Positions 7,995-17,378 are shown, numbered from the stretch's first letter. The stretch: DNA of 64,000 bases from Gilvimarinus chinensis DSM 19667 (GCF_000377745.1 NZ_KB898707.1:182482-246481); one strand, 5' to 3'. Notes: generated by a model not told the origin, from the sequence alone. Program-made: numbers and translations.

Positions 7995-8298
7995 AGAGCT
8001 TGCGTGAATCTGCGACTCATGGCGAGGCCTCCCTGTACCGCCTATTAATTTGGTATATACAACCACCGGGTTAATAGCAAGCTATTCTCTCTTTTTTCAC
8101 AAAATAGAACGATGCAGACCATCACTACCATCACTTATACTTAGTTACTACGAAACCTTTCAACCTCATCAAAGACTTTTATAAATTAGTTGTCTATTTT
8201 ACGGTTCTACACACCTAACCACTCATAAGTTCACGATCAATGCCCCGCAAGAATGGTCGACAACCCCTATATAGAGAAAATAATTGAGCTCAAGAAAT

Positions 8299-9646
8299 CT
8301 AACCAGCTTTAAAGCTTACGATATTAGAGGAAAACTCGGCGAAAAGCTTAACGAAGACATCGCCTACCGTATTGGTCGCGCCTATGGTCAATTCCTGCAA
8401 CCGCAAAGTGTAGTGGTGGGGGCGATGTACGCGAAACCAGCGATGCATTAAAAACGGCGGTAGGGAATGGTCTGCGCGATGAAGCGTTGACGTTATTGAT
8501 ATTGGCATGGTGGGCACTGAAGAGATGTACTTTGCCACAAGCCACCTTAAAGCCAGTGGCGGCATCGAAGTAACAGCCAGCCATAACCCCATCGACTACA
8601 ACGGCTTAAAGCCTATCCGCGAAAACTCTAAGCCCATCAGCGGCGATACTGGCTTATTAGACATTAAACGACTGGCCGAAGAAGGACGCGTTGCCCCAGT
8701 CGACCCGTCCGCGCGCGGGAAGTTAATCAAACAAAGCACACTGGATGCCTATGTGTAGCATTTGCTCGGTTACGTTGATACCCAACAATTAAAACCATTC
8801 AAAATTGTCGTTAACGCCGGAAATGGCACAGCAGGCCATGTAATAGACGCGCTGGAACCTCACCTGCCTTTTGAATTTATTAAAATTCACCACGAGCCAG
8901 ACCCAACCTTCCCCAACGGCATTCCTAACCCAATGTTAACCGAAAATCGGGGACCGACCCGCGATGCGGTTTTAGCGCATGATGCTCACTTAGGTATTGC
9001 CTGGGACTGCGACTTTGACCGCTGTTTCTTTTTTGATGAAACCGGCGAGTTTATTGAGGGCTACTACTTGGTGGGCTTATTGGCCGAGGCTTTTTTAACC
9101 AAAGAGCCCGGCGGTAAAGTGGTGCACGACCCGCGATTAACCTGGAACACCATTTCTATCGCCGAAGAGTGTGGTGGCAAGGCCGTGCAATCAAGAACCG
9201 GACACGCTTTTATTAAAGAGCTGATGCGAAAAGAAAACGCCATTTATGGCGGCGAAATGAGCGCCCACCACTATTTTCGGGATTTCTTTTACTGCGATAG
9301 CGGCATGATTCCTTGGTTACTGGTGACCGAGTTAATGTGTCGTAAAAATGCTACTTTAAGCTCAATGATGAAAGAGTGCATAGCGCGCTACCCCTCGCCG
9401 GGCGAAACCAACCTTCAGGTGGCCGACGCCAAAGCGGCTATTGCTAAAGTTCGGGCGCACTGTCAGGCTGAGGCGCTAGAGGTGGATGAGACCGATGGCG
9501 TTAGTATGATTTTTGCGGATTGGCGTTTTAATTTACGTATGTCAAATACCGAGCCAGTGGTGCGCTTAAATCTGGAAAGCCGTGCAGACCAAACCTTATT
9601 GCAAGCCAAAACCGATGAAATACTCGCGCTCTTAGAATCCAACTAG
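8299..9646 (+). pseudogene. Phosphomannomutase/phosphoglucomutase (ManB/CpsG-like), degraded
   Basis: Full-length similarity to CpsG-type enzymes interconverting mannose-6-P and mannose-1-P: start region [20 protein letters not shown], catalytic serine loop TASHNP, sugar loop [13 protein letters not shown], phosphate loop [10 protein letters not shown]. At least three lesions are seen. One base is missing near 8420 (VVVG/GDVRET) and one near 8483 (RDE/GVDVIDIG), and a TAG at 8756-8758 stands where CAG is expected. The initiator is also lost (CTA in place of ATG), and the metal loop DGDFDR has become DCDFDR. The gene is dead, though a 294-codon frame (8762-9646) remains open from an internal TTG. 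Confidence 0.88.
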
Positions 9647-9708
9647 GGCATCGTTCGGGCTTGATGGGAATTTCTCGCAGGCCGCAACACCACCGCCTTA
9701 AATACTCT

Positions 9709-9742
9709 CTGGTTCCCACACTTTCTAAGGTGTGGGAACCAG
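9709..9742. repeat. REP-like palindrome
   Basis: Perfect inverted repeat CTGGTTCCCACAC / GTGTGGGAACCAG around an 8-nt loop (TTTCTAAG), 60 bp after the phosphomannomutase remnant. There is no T-run, so a terminator is less likely than a REP or other extragenic palindrome. I see no second copy in this window. Confidence 0.5.
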
Positions 9743-9901
9743 CCTCCCTTTGCTCTACCCTTAAAGCCAATACATCAGCCATACACCTTTCTAATACCCC
9801 AGCTTTTTAATCGCGCTCAGCACCAGCTCATATCAGCGCTAGCTGGCACAATCGTTAAAACACCATAAACCCCTTGCAGCGTCAGAATAAGTCAATTAGT
9901 G

Positions 9902-9918
9902 TTGTATACAATATACAA
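9902..9918. promoter_or_regulatory. GntR-type operator candidate (TTGTATACAA core)
   Basis: A perfect 10-bp palindrome TTGTATACAA, immediately followed by the related half TATACAA, 37-53 bp upstream of the large lipoprotein start. FCD-type GntR repressors of sugar-acid and polysaccharide pathways often bind ATTGTATACAAT-like sites. The same core is the centre of the 30-bp palindrome at 21706-21735. The regulator is not in the window. Confidence 0.5.
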
Positions 9919-9954
9919 TAATGTTTCTCTCGATTTTACACTAGCGATAACGAT

Positions 9955-12900
9955 ATGACTCTGTTCTCTTTACCTATCGCCGTCTGGCAGAAAGCGAGCT
10001 CACTTGTTTTCTTTATTTGCTTACTAAATGCGTGCCATCATCTAACTTCGCCCCAGCCTTTTACGGTATCGCTTTCAACGCCTTATACCCTCACCCGCGA
10101 TATAAACGACAGTACGACTCAACGCCTGACTTTACAGCTAGAGAATCCGGCTAATTACGCCAGTATCAGCATTTCCTCCAAAGACTCACCGTTGGTAGAA
10201 AGCCTGGATATACCAACCAGCGGTAAACAAACCCTGAACGTTTTGGTTCAATTTGAAGCCTTAGGAGCAGCGCCAATAACGCTAACGGTCAATAACGCTG
10301 ACTTAACCGTTAACCACTTAACACTTGAACCGGTCGATTCACTCAATATTCCACGCTTTGAAGATATTACCGAGCGCTCCGGCATGGATCAGGTAAATTC
10401 GCTCAAGTACGGCGGCCCCACCATCGCCGATATCGACCGAGATGGCGATTACGATTTCATTGTTAATAATCACAATGACGCCAGCAGTAAACTTTACTGG
10501 AACAACGGCGACGGTACTGTCAGCAAGCATGATGCGAATTTAGCCCGCTGGTTTATGCACGATTTACACGGCACCTCACCGGGCGATTACGACAACGACG
10601 GCGACTTAGACATAGTGGTTACCCAGGGCGGTGGCAATGGTATTAATCCCTCTAAGGCGAACTTTTATCGAAATAACAACGGCACCTTGGTGCTATACAC
10701 TGGCGATGTAGGAATAAATAAAGGCGGCCGCGGGCGCGGCGCCCGCTGGTCCGACATGGACTTGGACGGCGATTTGGATTTACTGCTGTTCAACGAAACC
10801 AGCTTGTATGGGGACAAACCCCAACACTTTTTTTATGAAAATACCGGCGGTGGCCGCTTTAAACACAGATCAGTGCCCGGTATTCAAAATGTGCATCAAT
10901 CCCGTGTATTGTTAACCGATTTTAATAATGACGGTATTGATGATTTTGTAATCTACGGCCCGTTAAGCCTATGGCAGGGCAATGGTGATTTTTCCTTTCG
11001 CGATGTCACTGCAAAGGCACCGGCGGCAATAGCCGAGTTAACCGGCATTATGGCAGTAACCGATATCGACATTGATAACGACGGAGACCTGGATTTATAT
11101 CTGGCACGCGGCAAGGCATTTGAAGGTGGCAGAGGTGAATCACCTTCGGTGGACTTTGACCCTTTGCAGAAAAAGTTTGCTATAAAACCGCGTGGCTATA
11201 AAGGCGTAGATACGTTTTCATTCTCCGCACAGGGGCCCGTAGAGCTTTCTGATTACTACTTTTTAGCCCAAGGCCTACAGCGTGGCAAAGACTACCCCAT
11301 GTTCCTGGGGCGCGACAAACAATCTACCGTATTGCAAAAAGGCCAAGGCTGGACACTAAACCCAAACGAGGCCGAAGGCTGGCCCGACGATATTTCAGAA
11401 AACGGCATGTATTTTGGCTATGTGGGCAAGGGCCAATGGAAAGCGGCCTTAGTCCGCAATGGCGACGATTTTTGGGGGTTTAAGTTTACCCTCACCGGCG
11501 TAACCGATGTGACGACCGACTTTGAACCGCAAAACCGAAATGAAGCCGATATTTTACTGCGCAACGATGGCGATCATTTTGTCGATGTCTCGTCGCAGTG
11601 GAACATCCCTCCGGGCAATAACTCTTTGGGTGTAACCCGTGGCGATTTCAACAACGATAGTCACCAGGATCTTTTCGTTAGCCGCTGGGGAAAAGTCTAT
11701 GGCAAAACCTCTGACTACCTATTGTTAAATACCGGCAAGGGTAGCTTCGACACCGTAACCATGCACGGTGCCAATGATGTAGGCGGCCCCGGCAATGGTG
11801 ACATGGGCCAGGCATTTGACTTTAATCTGGATGGTTCGCTTGACCTTTTGCTCGGCAATGAAGGTGGCCAATGGTATCTGTACCACAACAGCCAAACAAA
11901 AACCGGCCACTACAGTTTGGTAGAGGTAGGCTACTCCCCCAAACAGAATATTGACCCCATGGGTGCCTACGTTACCTTGCACACAACCAACCACAGCTAT
12001 CGCCAACGGATAGGCTCTGCGGGAGAAATCTTCTCGCAAAGCTTGCTGAATATCGTGCATTTTGGGCTGGGATCGCAGAGCACCATAGAGAAGGTAACCA
12101 TCACCTGGCGCAACGGCGAAACCGCCGAGTTTACCCGCCCCAAAATCAACACGCGCCTCTCCACCGATCAGCTTCCACCCAAGGCTATTAATATAGGCCC
12201 CGAATCACTACAGGTACGAACCCAAACCACTTACCCCCTAACACCAACCTTTTCACCCGAGCATGCCGATACTCGCCTACAGTGGCAGTCCGATAATCCA
12301 ACCCAGGTAAGCGTCAACTCGCAAGGTGTGATCAACGCTGTGGGCAAAGCGGGCGAGCGGGCCACCATTACCGCTCAAAGCTTAGCGAGCGACCAGAATG
12401 ATTCGGTGGATATTACCCTGGTCGATTGGTACCCAGTGGCCGTAGAAGCCATCGCGATAGCCGACAAAACCACGCCAATCTACACCGGGCTAAAACGCCG
12501 TTTACAGACCAAAGTCACCCCACTCCACGCGGATAACCAGAGCCTTCAGTGGGCAAGCAGCAACCCGCAGGTCGCGAGCATTAACCAAGAAGGTATCTTA
12601 CAAGCTCACCAACCCGGCCGTACCGAGATCACCGCCAAAAGCGAGCAATCCAGCCATGTAACCGACCAGTTTACTTTACAGGTAGAGGATTACCGCGAGG
12701 GCCACATTACCATTAGTAACCGTGACCGCTGGGCCAGTCAGCCCATAGTCATCGGGCAGCCAATCGAGCTACAAGCAAGCTATGATGCCGGTTCGGGTAA
12801 TCAGGTGATTGCCGCAGACGAAGGCGGCCTGCGTTTTTGGCTGCGCCACTTTAAATCCCGCTGGATTCCAGTAAAAGACGTGGTCAAAGTAGACGCCGAT

Positions 12901-13074
12901 GCCTTGCATCAACAATCGGGCCAAGCAAGCAATAGCTTTAGCACCCAAGGCCTAACCCCCACGGCTGAATTACCCGACGGGCATTTTTATCAGCTGCGGG
13001 TTTCCTTTACCGCCAGCGATGGCAAAAACTATAACGCCACCATTGATGAGATTAACCTGGTAGCGCCAAAATAA
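9955..13074 (+). CDS. Large FG-GAP/ASPIC/Big_2 surface lipoprotein
   Basis: A 1039-residue exported lipoprotein: hydrophobic N-terminus ending LLNAC, lipid-modified Cys at residue 27. Residues about 130-640 form an FG-GAP/VCBS-type beta-propeller with many DxDxDGxxD calcium-loop motifs (DIDRDGDYD, DYDNDGDLD, DMDLDGDLD). Next come an ASPIC/UnbV-like segment (about 655-740), two Big_2 Ig-like domains (about 755-925), and a C-terminal beta module (about 930-1039) ending ELPDGHFYQLRVSF, which resembles one in the GH16 enzyme at 28636. It probably binds or displays glycan at the cell surface; no catalytic motif is recognised. The start has no good ribosome site. The TTGTATACAA operator lies just upstream. 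Confidence 0.78.
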   Translation: MTLFSLPIAVWQKASSLVFFICLLNACHHLTSPQPFTVSLSTPYTLTRDINDSTTQRLTLQLENPANYASISISSKDSPLVESLDIPTSGKQTLNVLVQFEALGAAPITLTVNNADLTVNHLTLEPVDSLNIPRFEDITERSGMDQVNSLKYGGPTIADIDRDGDYDFIVNNHNDASSKLYWNNGDGTVSKHDANLARWFMHDLHGTSPGDYDNDGDLDIVVTQGGGNGINPSKANFYRNNNGTLVLYTGDVGINKGGRGRGARWSDMDLDGDLDLLLFNETSLYGDKPQHFFYENTGGGRFKHRSVPGIQNVHQSRVLLTDFNNDGIDDFVIYGPLSLWQGNGDFSFRDVTAKAPAAIAELTGIMAVTDIDIDNDGDLDLYLARGKAFEGGRGESPSVDFDPLQKKFAIKPRGYKGVDTFSFSAQGPVELSDYYFLAQGLQRGKDYPMFLGRDKQSTVLQKGQGWTLNPNEAEGWPDDISENGMYFGYVGKGQWKAALVRNGDDFWGFKFTLTGVTDVTTDFEPQNRNEADILLRNDGDHFVDVSSQWNIPPGNNSLGVTRGDFNNDSHQDLFVSRWGKVYGKTSDYLLLNTGKGSFDTVTMHGANDVGGPGNGDMGQAFDFNLDGSLDLLLGNEGGQWYLYHNSQTKTGHYSLVEVGYSPKQNIDPMGAYVTLHTTNHSYRQRIGSAGEIFSQSLLNIVHFGLGSQSTIEKVTITWRNGETAEFTRPKINTRLSTDQLPPKAINIGPESLQVRTQTTYPLTPTFSPEHADTRLQWQSDNPTQVSVNSQGVINAVGKAGERATITAQSLASDQNDSVDITLVDWYPVAVEAIAIADKTTPIYTGLKRRLQTKVTPLHADNQSLQWASSNPQVASINQEGILQAHQPGRTEITAKSEQSSHVTDQFTLQVEDYREGHITISNRDRWASQPIVIGQPIELQASYDAGSGNQVIAADEGGLRFWLRHFKSRWIPVKDVVKVDADALHQQSGQASNSFSTQGLTPTAELPDGHFYQLRVSFTASDGKNYNATIDEINLVAPK

Positions 13075-13514
13075 AATATTCGATTAAACACCGATCACAG
13101 AGGCTATAAAAATCCTAATTACCGCGCAAGCATCGCCGCGTTACTCTCAAGGTTCACTACCGAATGATGCCTGCGCTTACCCACCTGCCCTACCTATACA
13201 GCTGATTTATTTCTTGGCTTAAAGTTAAACTGTTTGCAAGGCTAAGCAGATTGGAGAGAATCGTTACACTTTCGAGTGTATCTTTACCTGAAGATTTTTT
13301 CGGCCATCTCTTTTTTGGTTTAAGCCTTTCACGCTCGGTTCTTTTTCAGCAACCCTTCGTATAAATTCCCTGGCCGTCTGTTTGCGCGCTAAACCAGTCG
13401 TTTTAGTTGAGCGTTATAATTACTTGCTCCAAATAACCTGGATCACGCAGGCTGGTGATGCGCCAGCTTGCCTTCGGCGTCTTTTCCGGTACTTAAGCTA
13501 AGCAATATGCGTTT
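13075..13514. other. Intergenic region, no confident gene
   Basis: No start-codon-bearing gene of convincing quality. On the minus strand two short open frames look protein-like, one ending SWRITSLRDPGYLEQVI (about 13420-13470) and one containing ARKQTAREFIRRVAEKEPSV (about 13265-13400). They may be remains of decayed genes downstream of the hsdM fragment, but I cannot assign them. Confidence 0.4.
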
Positions 13515-13727
13515 TTAGCCATTGAGTAAGTTAATGCCCGATATCCGTAAGCCGTAACCTTCGGACAGTGAGTGACTTTCCTGCACGCCCGTATTGGTGT
13601 TTTCGTGCACCATTCTTATAAATAGCAGCAGTACCAGCTCGGTGACGTAATCGGAGTAGTTAATACCGTCGTCGCGCAGTACGTCATACAGGTTCCAGAG
13701 TTTTTGGACGATGTCGTTGTTGGTCAT
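13515..13727 (-). pseudogene. hsdM: hsdM (type I restriction methylase) N-terminal fragment
   Basis: Seventy residues begin exactly like HsdM: MTNNDIVQKLWNLYDVLRDD, then YVTELVLLLFIRM, the start of the helical N-terminal domain. The frame then stops after SGINLLNG, where the family runs on for another ~400 residues including the SAM motif and NPPF. The gene has lost its catalytic domain. It lies 9 nt downstream of the decayed fic gene on the same strand, the order often seen in type I R-M loci. No hsdS or hsdR is visible. Confidence 0.75.
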
Positions 13728-13736
13728 ATTGTTAGG

Positions 13737-14790
13737 CTAATCCTGATTCAAAATATCGATATAAGCGCTGTAGGCAAAGACGCGGTTACGCTTTTGGCCG
13801 GTAAGTTCACGCACTAGGCCGTGTTGCGGCTGCGATAGCAAATCCATCACCTTGCCCGCAGTGGCGGCGGTTATATTGCCGTGTTTTACCAGTGTGTTGA
13901 TATTGGCAATGGGGTATTCAAACAGCACATTCAGCACTTGTTGCGCAGAGGCGGCCATACGGCCTAGCCCGGCGAGCTGTTGGCGCAATGCATTCAGCCG
14001 TTGCGCTGTATCTACCGCCTGAGTCGCGGTATCAGCCACCGCATCAACGAAAAACAATAGCCACGCCTCCCAATCGCCGGTAAGGCGCACTTGCTGCAAA
14101 CGCTCGTAGTACACCTGCCGGTGCTTTTTAAAGAACACCGACAGGTAAAGTAAGGGCTCGCTGAGGATATTGGCCGCTACCAGAATAAGTGGAATCAGCA
14201 AGCGCCCTACCCGGCCGTTCCCGTCCATAAACGGGTGAATGGTTTCAAACTGCACATGGGCCAGGGCGGCTTTGATGAGCGCGTCGGTAGGCTCAGGCAA
14301 ATCGTTTAAAAACGCTCCAACTCGGCCCAGCAATTGGCTAGCTCATTGGCAGGTGCCGGTACAAAAGTGGCCTCATCGGCGCGGTGGCCGCCTATCCAGA
14401 CTTGGTTTTTACGAAACTCCCCTGGGCCTTTGCTGATACCCCGGCCCGAGGTCATTAGCGCCTTGTGCAGCTCGGTGAGCAGGCGAAAAGTAATGGGGTG
14501 CCCCTCACGAATACGCTCTACCCCCAAGGCAAGGGCGTTAACGTAGCAGGAGACCTCTTGCACATCGTCCATGGGTACACCGGGCAGCCCTTCCATTTCG
14601 TAGAGCATCAGGTCGCTGAGGGACGATTTAGTGCCCCAATTTGCGAGGACATTACCGCCTCTTTACGCACATAGCTGTAAAGAAATTGGCGAGCGTCTGG
14701 CAACAGAGTGCTGATGGCATTCAGCCGGCCCAGAGCCAGCAGGCCTGATTGATGCGGCCTTGCAGCTTGTTTACTGGATATGTATAAAAA
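13737..14790 (-). pseudogene. Fic/DOC family AMP-transferase, frameshifted
   Basis: The pieces in order on the minus strand are KLQGRINQA / LALGRLNAISTLLPDARQFL with YVRKEAVMSSQI / SDLMLYEMEGLPGVPMDDV through PGEFRKNQVWIGG and FVPAPANEL / the Fic core HPFMDGNGRVGRLL and a C-terminal winged-helix region. They lie in different frames: breaks near 14745, near 14640 (SSQIEGT region, one base missing) and near 14320. The catalytic HPFxDGNGRxGR motif is intact, and the inhibitory helix region is at the SSQIEG break. The last 198 codons (13737-14333) are still open, but the complete protein cannot be made. Fic genes often accompany type I R-M systems, consistent with the hsdM fragment next door. Confidence 0.8.
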
Positions 14791-14909
14791 GCCTCAGCTT
14801 TAATTACAAATCCGTAAAAGTCACGATCAGGCCCGATCTTGCTCCCAAAGGACCTCGTAATGTAGGCGCAGTGAAAATAAAAGGCCGTTTTGCCCAATTG
14901 ATCATCCAA

Positions 14910-15068
14910 TCAGATACTATTTAGGGCAAAAACTCCACGCAATAGAACTCCACTAAATAGAATTAATTGAGCTTGGTTTCCGTAATATCCTCGTTGTAGC
15001 CTTGTTTTGATGCCATATGGTGTAATTTTGCAAAGCTCGAAATTTAAATTAACCCTAACAACGACTAG
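14910..15068. other. Left part of the intergenic region before the solo parB-like gene
   Basis: AT-rich, no gene recognised. It marks the junction between the decayed restriction genes and the plasmid-type replicon module. With the operator region that follows, it makes a 315-bp gap without genes. Confidence 0.4.
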
Positions 15069-15138
15069 ATAGTTGCCACATGGCAACTATTGATGGATGA
15101 AGCCAACCATACTTGCTAGAATGTTGCCATGTGGCAAC
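15069..15138. promoter_or_regulatory. Twin inverted operators around an extended -10
   Basis: Site 1 (15069-15090): arms ATAGTTGCCA and TGGCAACTAT around CA. Site 2 (15123-15138): arms GTTGCCA and TGGCAAC around TG; its core is the exact reverse complement of site 1. The centres are 51 bp apart, about five helical turns, so bound dimers would sit on the same face. Between them lies an extended -10 like element TGCTAGAAT (15114-15122). This looks like an autoregulated promoter of the ParB-like gene starting at 15225. Confidence 0.6.
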
Positions 15139-15224
15139 TAATGTCGGCAGGCGCCTCTCATACCGAATCACAAAAGGCCACGCAGCCCCTTAATCAGGCT
15201 AGAACAACCGGTTAAAAGCCCATT

Positions 15225-16022
15225 ATGCAAATATTTATTGAAACAATTCGCCTTCATCCCATGCGCACGTCGCTTGGGAGCATTGAGCCGCCTAACAGCG
15301 AGATTGTAGATGTATTGCGGCGACACGGGCCATCGGCTGCCCCGCCCTTGATTGTGCGACCGTTAGGAGATGATAAATGGGAGCTGTTAACGGGTGAAAA
15401 GTACTGGTTAGCCGCCCCATTGGCAGGAGTGGAATCCTTAGCTGCCGAAGTTCGCGCTTTAGACGATGAGGCAGCTTTAGAGCTTATCCAAACCGAAATC
15501 AGGCTGCTAAATCCCAGACACTCAGGGTCGGTATTAAATACCGCTAGAGCGGCCGTTGAAGCGAAGGAAAACCACGGCACAACATATCGAACCTACGCCA
15601 AGCAAATAGGCATGAGTTATAGCGCTCTTTCTCATCTAATCCGTCTTTTGAATTGCGCTCCTGAGCTCATATCACACCTGGACAACCACCAAATCAGTTT
15701 GGGTAAGGCCAAGGTATTAGCCCGACTGCCAAAAAAACAACAAGTAAAGCTGCTCGACCAAGGGCAGCTTAAGAGCCTGACGGTCCGCGACGTGGAAAGG
15801 CTGGTAAATGGTGAGATCATTTCTGAGCCCGATAACCCAGCGCCCACCAACGATGCCGATAATGGCGAATTGACCAAAGTTGCAGAGCAAATTTCTTCAC
15901 AGTTAGGCACCCCCGTTTCGGTAAGCTGGTCTGCCGGCATTGCCCAGCTAAACATTACTTGTCACGGCCTAGATGTATTCGACGGCGTACTTGAGCGCCT
16001 GGGAGTTTCCCTTGAGACTTGA
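15225..16022 (+). CDS. ParB/Spo0J-like DNA-binding protein (solo)
   Basis: 265 residues. The N-terminal ParB/Srx-like fold (about 10-100) includes PLIVRPLGDDKWELLTGEKY, equivalent to the pxxVR...yxliaGerR region. Next come a KorB/ParB-type HTH (YAKQIGMSYSALSHLIRLL, about 128-147) and the ISLGKAKVLARLP helix typical of chromosomal ParB. The last 60 residues resemble the C-terminal dimer domain. It is not in an operon with a parA and faces the parAB pair across a region of palindromes. It may be a plasmid regulator (KorB-like), a second partition protein, or an ICE stabilisation protein. The two inverted repeats upstream suggest self-regulation. Confidence 0.78.
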   Translation: MQIFIETIRLHPMRTSLGSIEPPNSEIVDVLRRHGPSAAPPLIVRPLGDDKWELLTGEKYWLAAPLAGVESLAAEVRALDDEAALELIQTEIRLLNPRHSGSVLNTARAAVEAKENHGTTYRTYAKQIGMSYSALSHLIRLLNCAPELISHLDNHQISLGKAKVLARLPKKQQVKLLDQGQLKSLTVRDVERLVNGEIISEPDNPAPTNDADNGELTKVAEQISSQLGTPVSVSWSAGIAQLNITCHGLDVFDGVLERLGVSLET

Positions 16023-16256
16023 AAAGGGAAAGTTTTTCCCTCCCCACACAACAAATAACTCTTAAATTTCAACAACTTAAAATAAAAACACCCTAAATTC
16101 CCGCCACGGGAATTTAGGGTGTCTAGACTATTAAATGCTTCACTACCGCCGCATTCTTGGAAAAAATTTCCTACCTGTCAGGAAAAAATATTCAGCGATT
16201 CAAGGGGTTATAGGCTTTTGAAGGAAGATTCCCGGGGCGGGAATTTTTATGAGAAA
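16023..16256. other. Candidate parS centromere region: three GGGAA/TTCCC palindromes
   Basis: Site A at 16088-16122 has 16-bp perfect arms (ACACCCTAAATTCCCG / CGGGAATTTAGGGTGT) around CCA. Site B at 16228-16244 repeats its core, ATTCCCG-GGG-CGGGAAT. A weaker GGGAAA/TTTTCCC dyad lies at about 16026-16040. The region is just downstream of parB (minus strand), where P1-type plasmids keep parS. The palindromic core shared by two sites argues against simple terminators, though site A could also terminate the solo parB-like gene. Confidence 0.55.
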
Positions 16257-16258
16257 GA

Positions 16259-16281
16259 ACCTGCCTGCTAAGCAGGCAGGT
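16259..16281 (-). terminator. Terminator of the parAB operon
   Basis: Perfect inverted repeat ACCTGCCTGCT / AGCAGGCAGGT, 6 nt after the parB stop codon in minus orientation and followed on that strand by TTCTTTCTC. The position and symmetry fit an intrinsic terminator for the operon. Confidence 0.65.
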
Positions 16282-16286
16282 ATTGA

Positions 16287-17378
16287 TTATTTTCTTTCAA
16301 CTTTAAGGCTTTTAACAATATGATTTACTAAGTCTTCTATTTGCTCGTCTTTGACGCCTATCAACTCAAGCTTCGTGGAACCCGAAGAGGTAAGGCTATG
16401 CTTAACCGCGACTTTCCCTGATTGCGACACGTAACGTACGGGTTGCTTTTGAGTAGGCTTTACCTGCTTTCCTCTTACCGAGCTCTTTAGTCGTTTCAGG
16501 ACTTCCTCAGCGTCCAACACTGATTCTACATCCTTAGCTTGTTTACGCTCTTTCAACAACATCTTGGCTTCGTTAAGAACGCTGCCTGCATCACGACGCA
16601 TCAGTTTTTGTACTGTTTCCCCATAAGACAAGGGCATGTCAGATGGCGAACGTAAAATGCGCACAAATATTTCATCGAGCTCTACACACGCTTTATATCG
16701 ACTGATGTGAGAGGTGCTAATGCCTTTTGCGATACCAAGCTGCGACCAATTTTTAAACTCCCCCGCATTCAGTTGTCGCTGATAAGCCTGGGCTTTTTCG
16801 TACGCTGATACGTCTTTGTGTTTGTTTTCTATGACAGAAAGCGCTCTGACATCAGCATCCGGCACATCACCAACCAAAGCAAGGAATGGCTTTTTGACCA
16901 GTTTTACACTGGCTAACCTGCGAGAGCCCTCAATTAGCTCAAACCGCCCACCTGGTTTTGGACGCAGCGTGCCGGGTTTTTGCTGACCATCGGACTCAAT
17001 AGAGGGAAGAATGTCCCCCAGTGAGATGGGGTCTAAAAACTCTTGTAAACGCTCGTTCTCAGGGGATACATCAATAAGCTCAGGGTCTACAGAGTGTTGA
17101 ACAAATTCCACTTTTTGCCCTGATACCGGCATGGTTAATACCACCCCTGCCCCACCCTTCGCCTGGGCATCGGTCAGTTGCTGCTTCAGGGTTTCAATTT
17201 GTTCTTTTAATTCATCAGTAAACCGAGCAGGCCCTTTTCGTTCACCACTCATAGCCTGAACGGCGGGCAAAGGTCTGCGGGTGCGAGCCTTCGGCTCAGA
17301 GGCCGAGGGTTGGTCGCTACGCGCCGCATTCAAAAGTTCGTCAGTGTCACCATACTTTGACTTGGATTTATTTGTCAT
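16287..17378 (-). CDS. parB: ParB partition protein
   Basis: Centromere-binding partition protein of 363 residues. Residues about 100-200 form the ParB N-terminal domain, with IESDGQQKPGTLRPKPGGRFELIEGSRR (the box II GxRR region). The central HTH is WSQLGIAKGISTSHISRYKACVEL. A basic C-terminal region follows (about 290-363), with VKHSLTSSGSTKLELIGVKDEQ as dimer domain. The N-terminus is charged and probably contacts ParA. Its ATG overlaps the parA stop by 11 nt, and AGGAGGG precedes it, so the two are translationally coupled. A terminator and candidate parS repeats follow. The size and architecture fit P1/type Ib-to-Ia plasmid ParB rather than chromosomal Spo0J. Confidence 0.88.
   Translation of the reverse strand: MTNKSKSKYGDTDELLNAARSDQPSASEPKARTRRPLPAVQAMSGERKGPARFTDELKEQIETLKQQLTDAQAKGGAGVVLTMPVSGQKVEFVQHSVDPELIDVSPENERLQEFLDPISLGDILPSIESDGQQKPGTLRPKPGGRFELIEGSRRLASVKLVKKPFLALVGDVPDADVRALSVIENKHKDVSAYEKAQAYQRQLNAGEFKNWSQLGIAKGISTSHISRYKACVELDEIFVRILRSPSDMPLSYGETVQKLMRRDAGSVLNEAKMLLKERKQAKDVESVLDAEEVLKRLKSSVRGKQVKPTQKQPVRYVSQSGKVAVKHSLTSSGSTKLELIGVKDEQIEDLVNHIVKSLKVERK

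Larger units (their letters stand above)
7616..8298. other. Non-coding stretch with terminators, no gene recognised
   Basis: I see no credible gene here; the 60-codon frame at 7695 has no family-like features. Two hairpins near 7921-7994 are listed separately. The last 200 bp are AT-rich and would have been the promoter region of the decayed phosphomannomutase gene. Confidence 0.5.
9647..9954. other. Intergenic region with a palindrome and an operator
   Basis: No gene recognised. It holds a 13-bp-arm palindrome (9709-9742) and a TTGTATACAA operator core (9902-9911), each listed separately, and presumably the promoter of the large lipoprotein gene. Confidence 0.5.
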
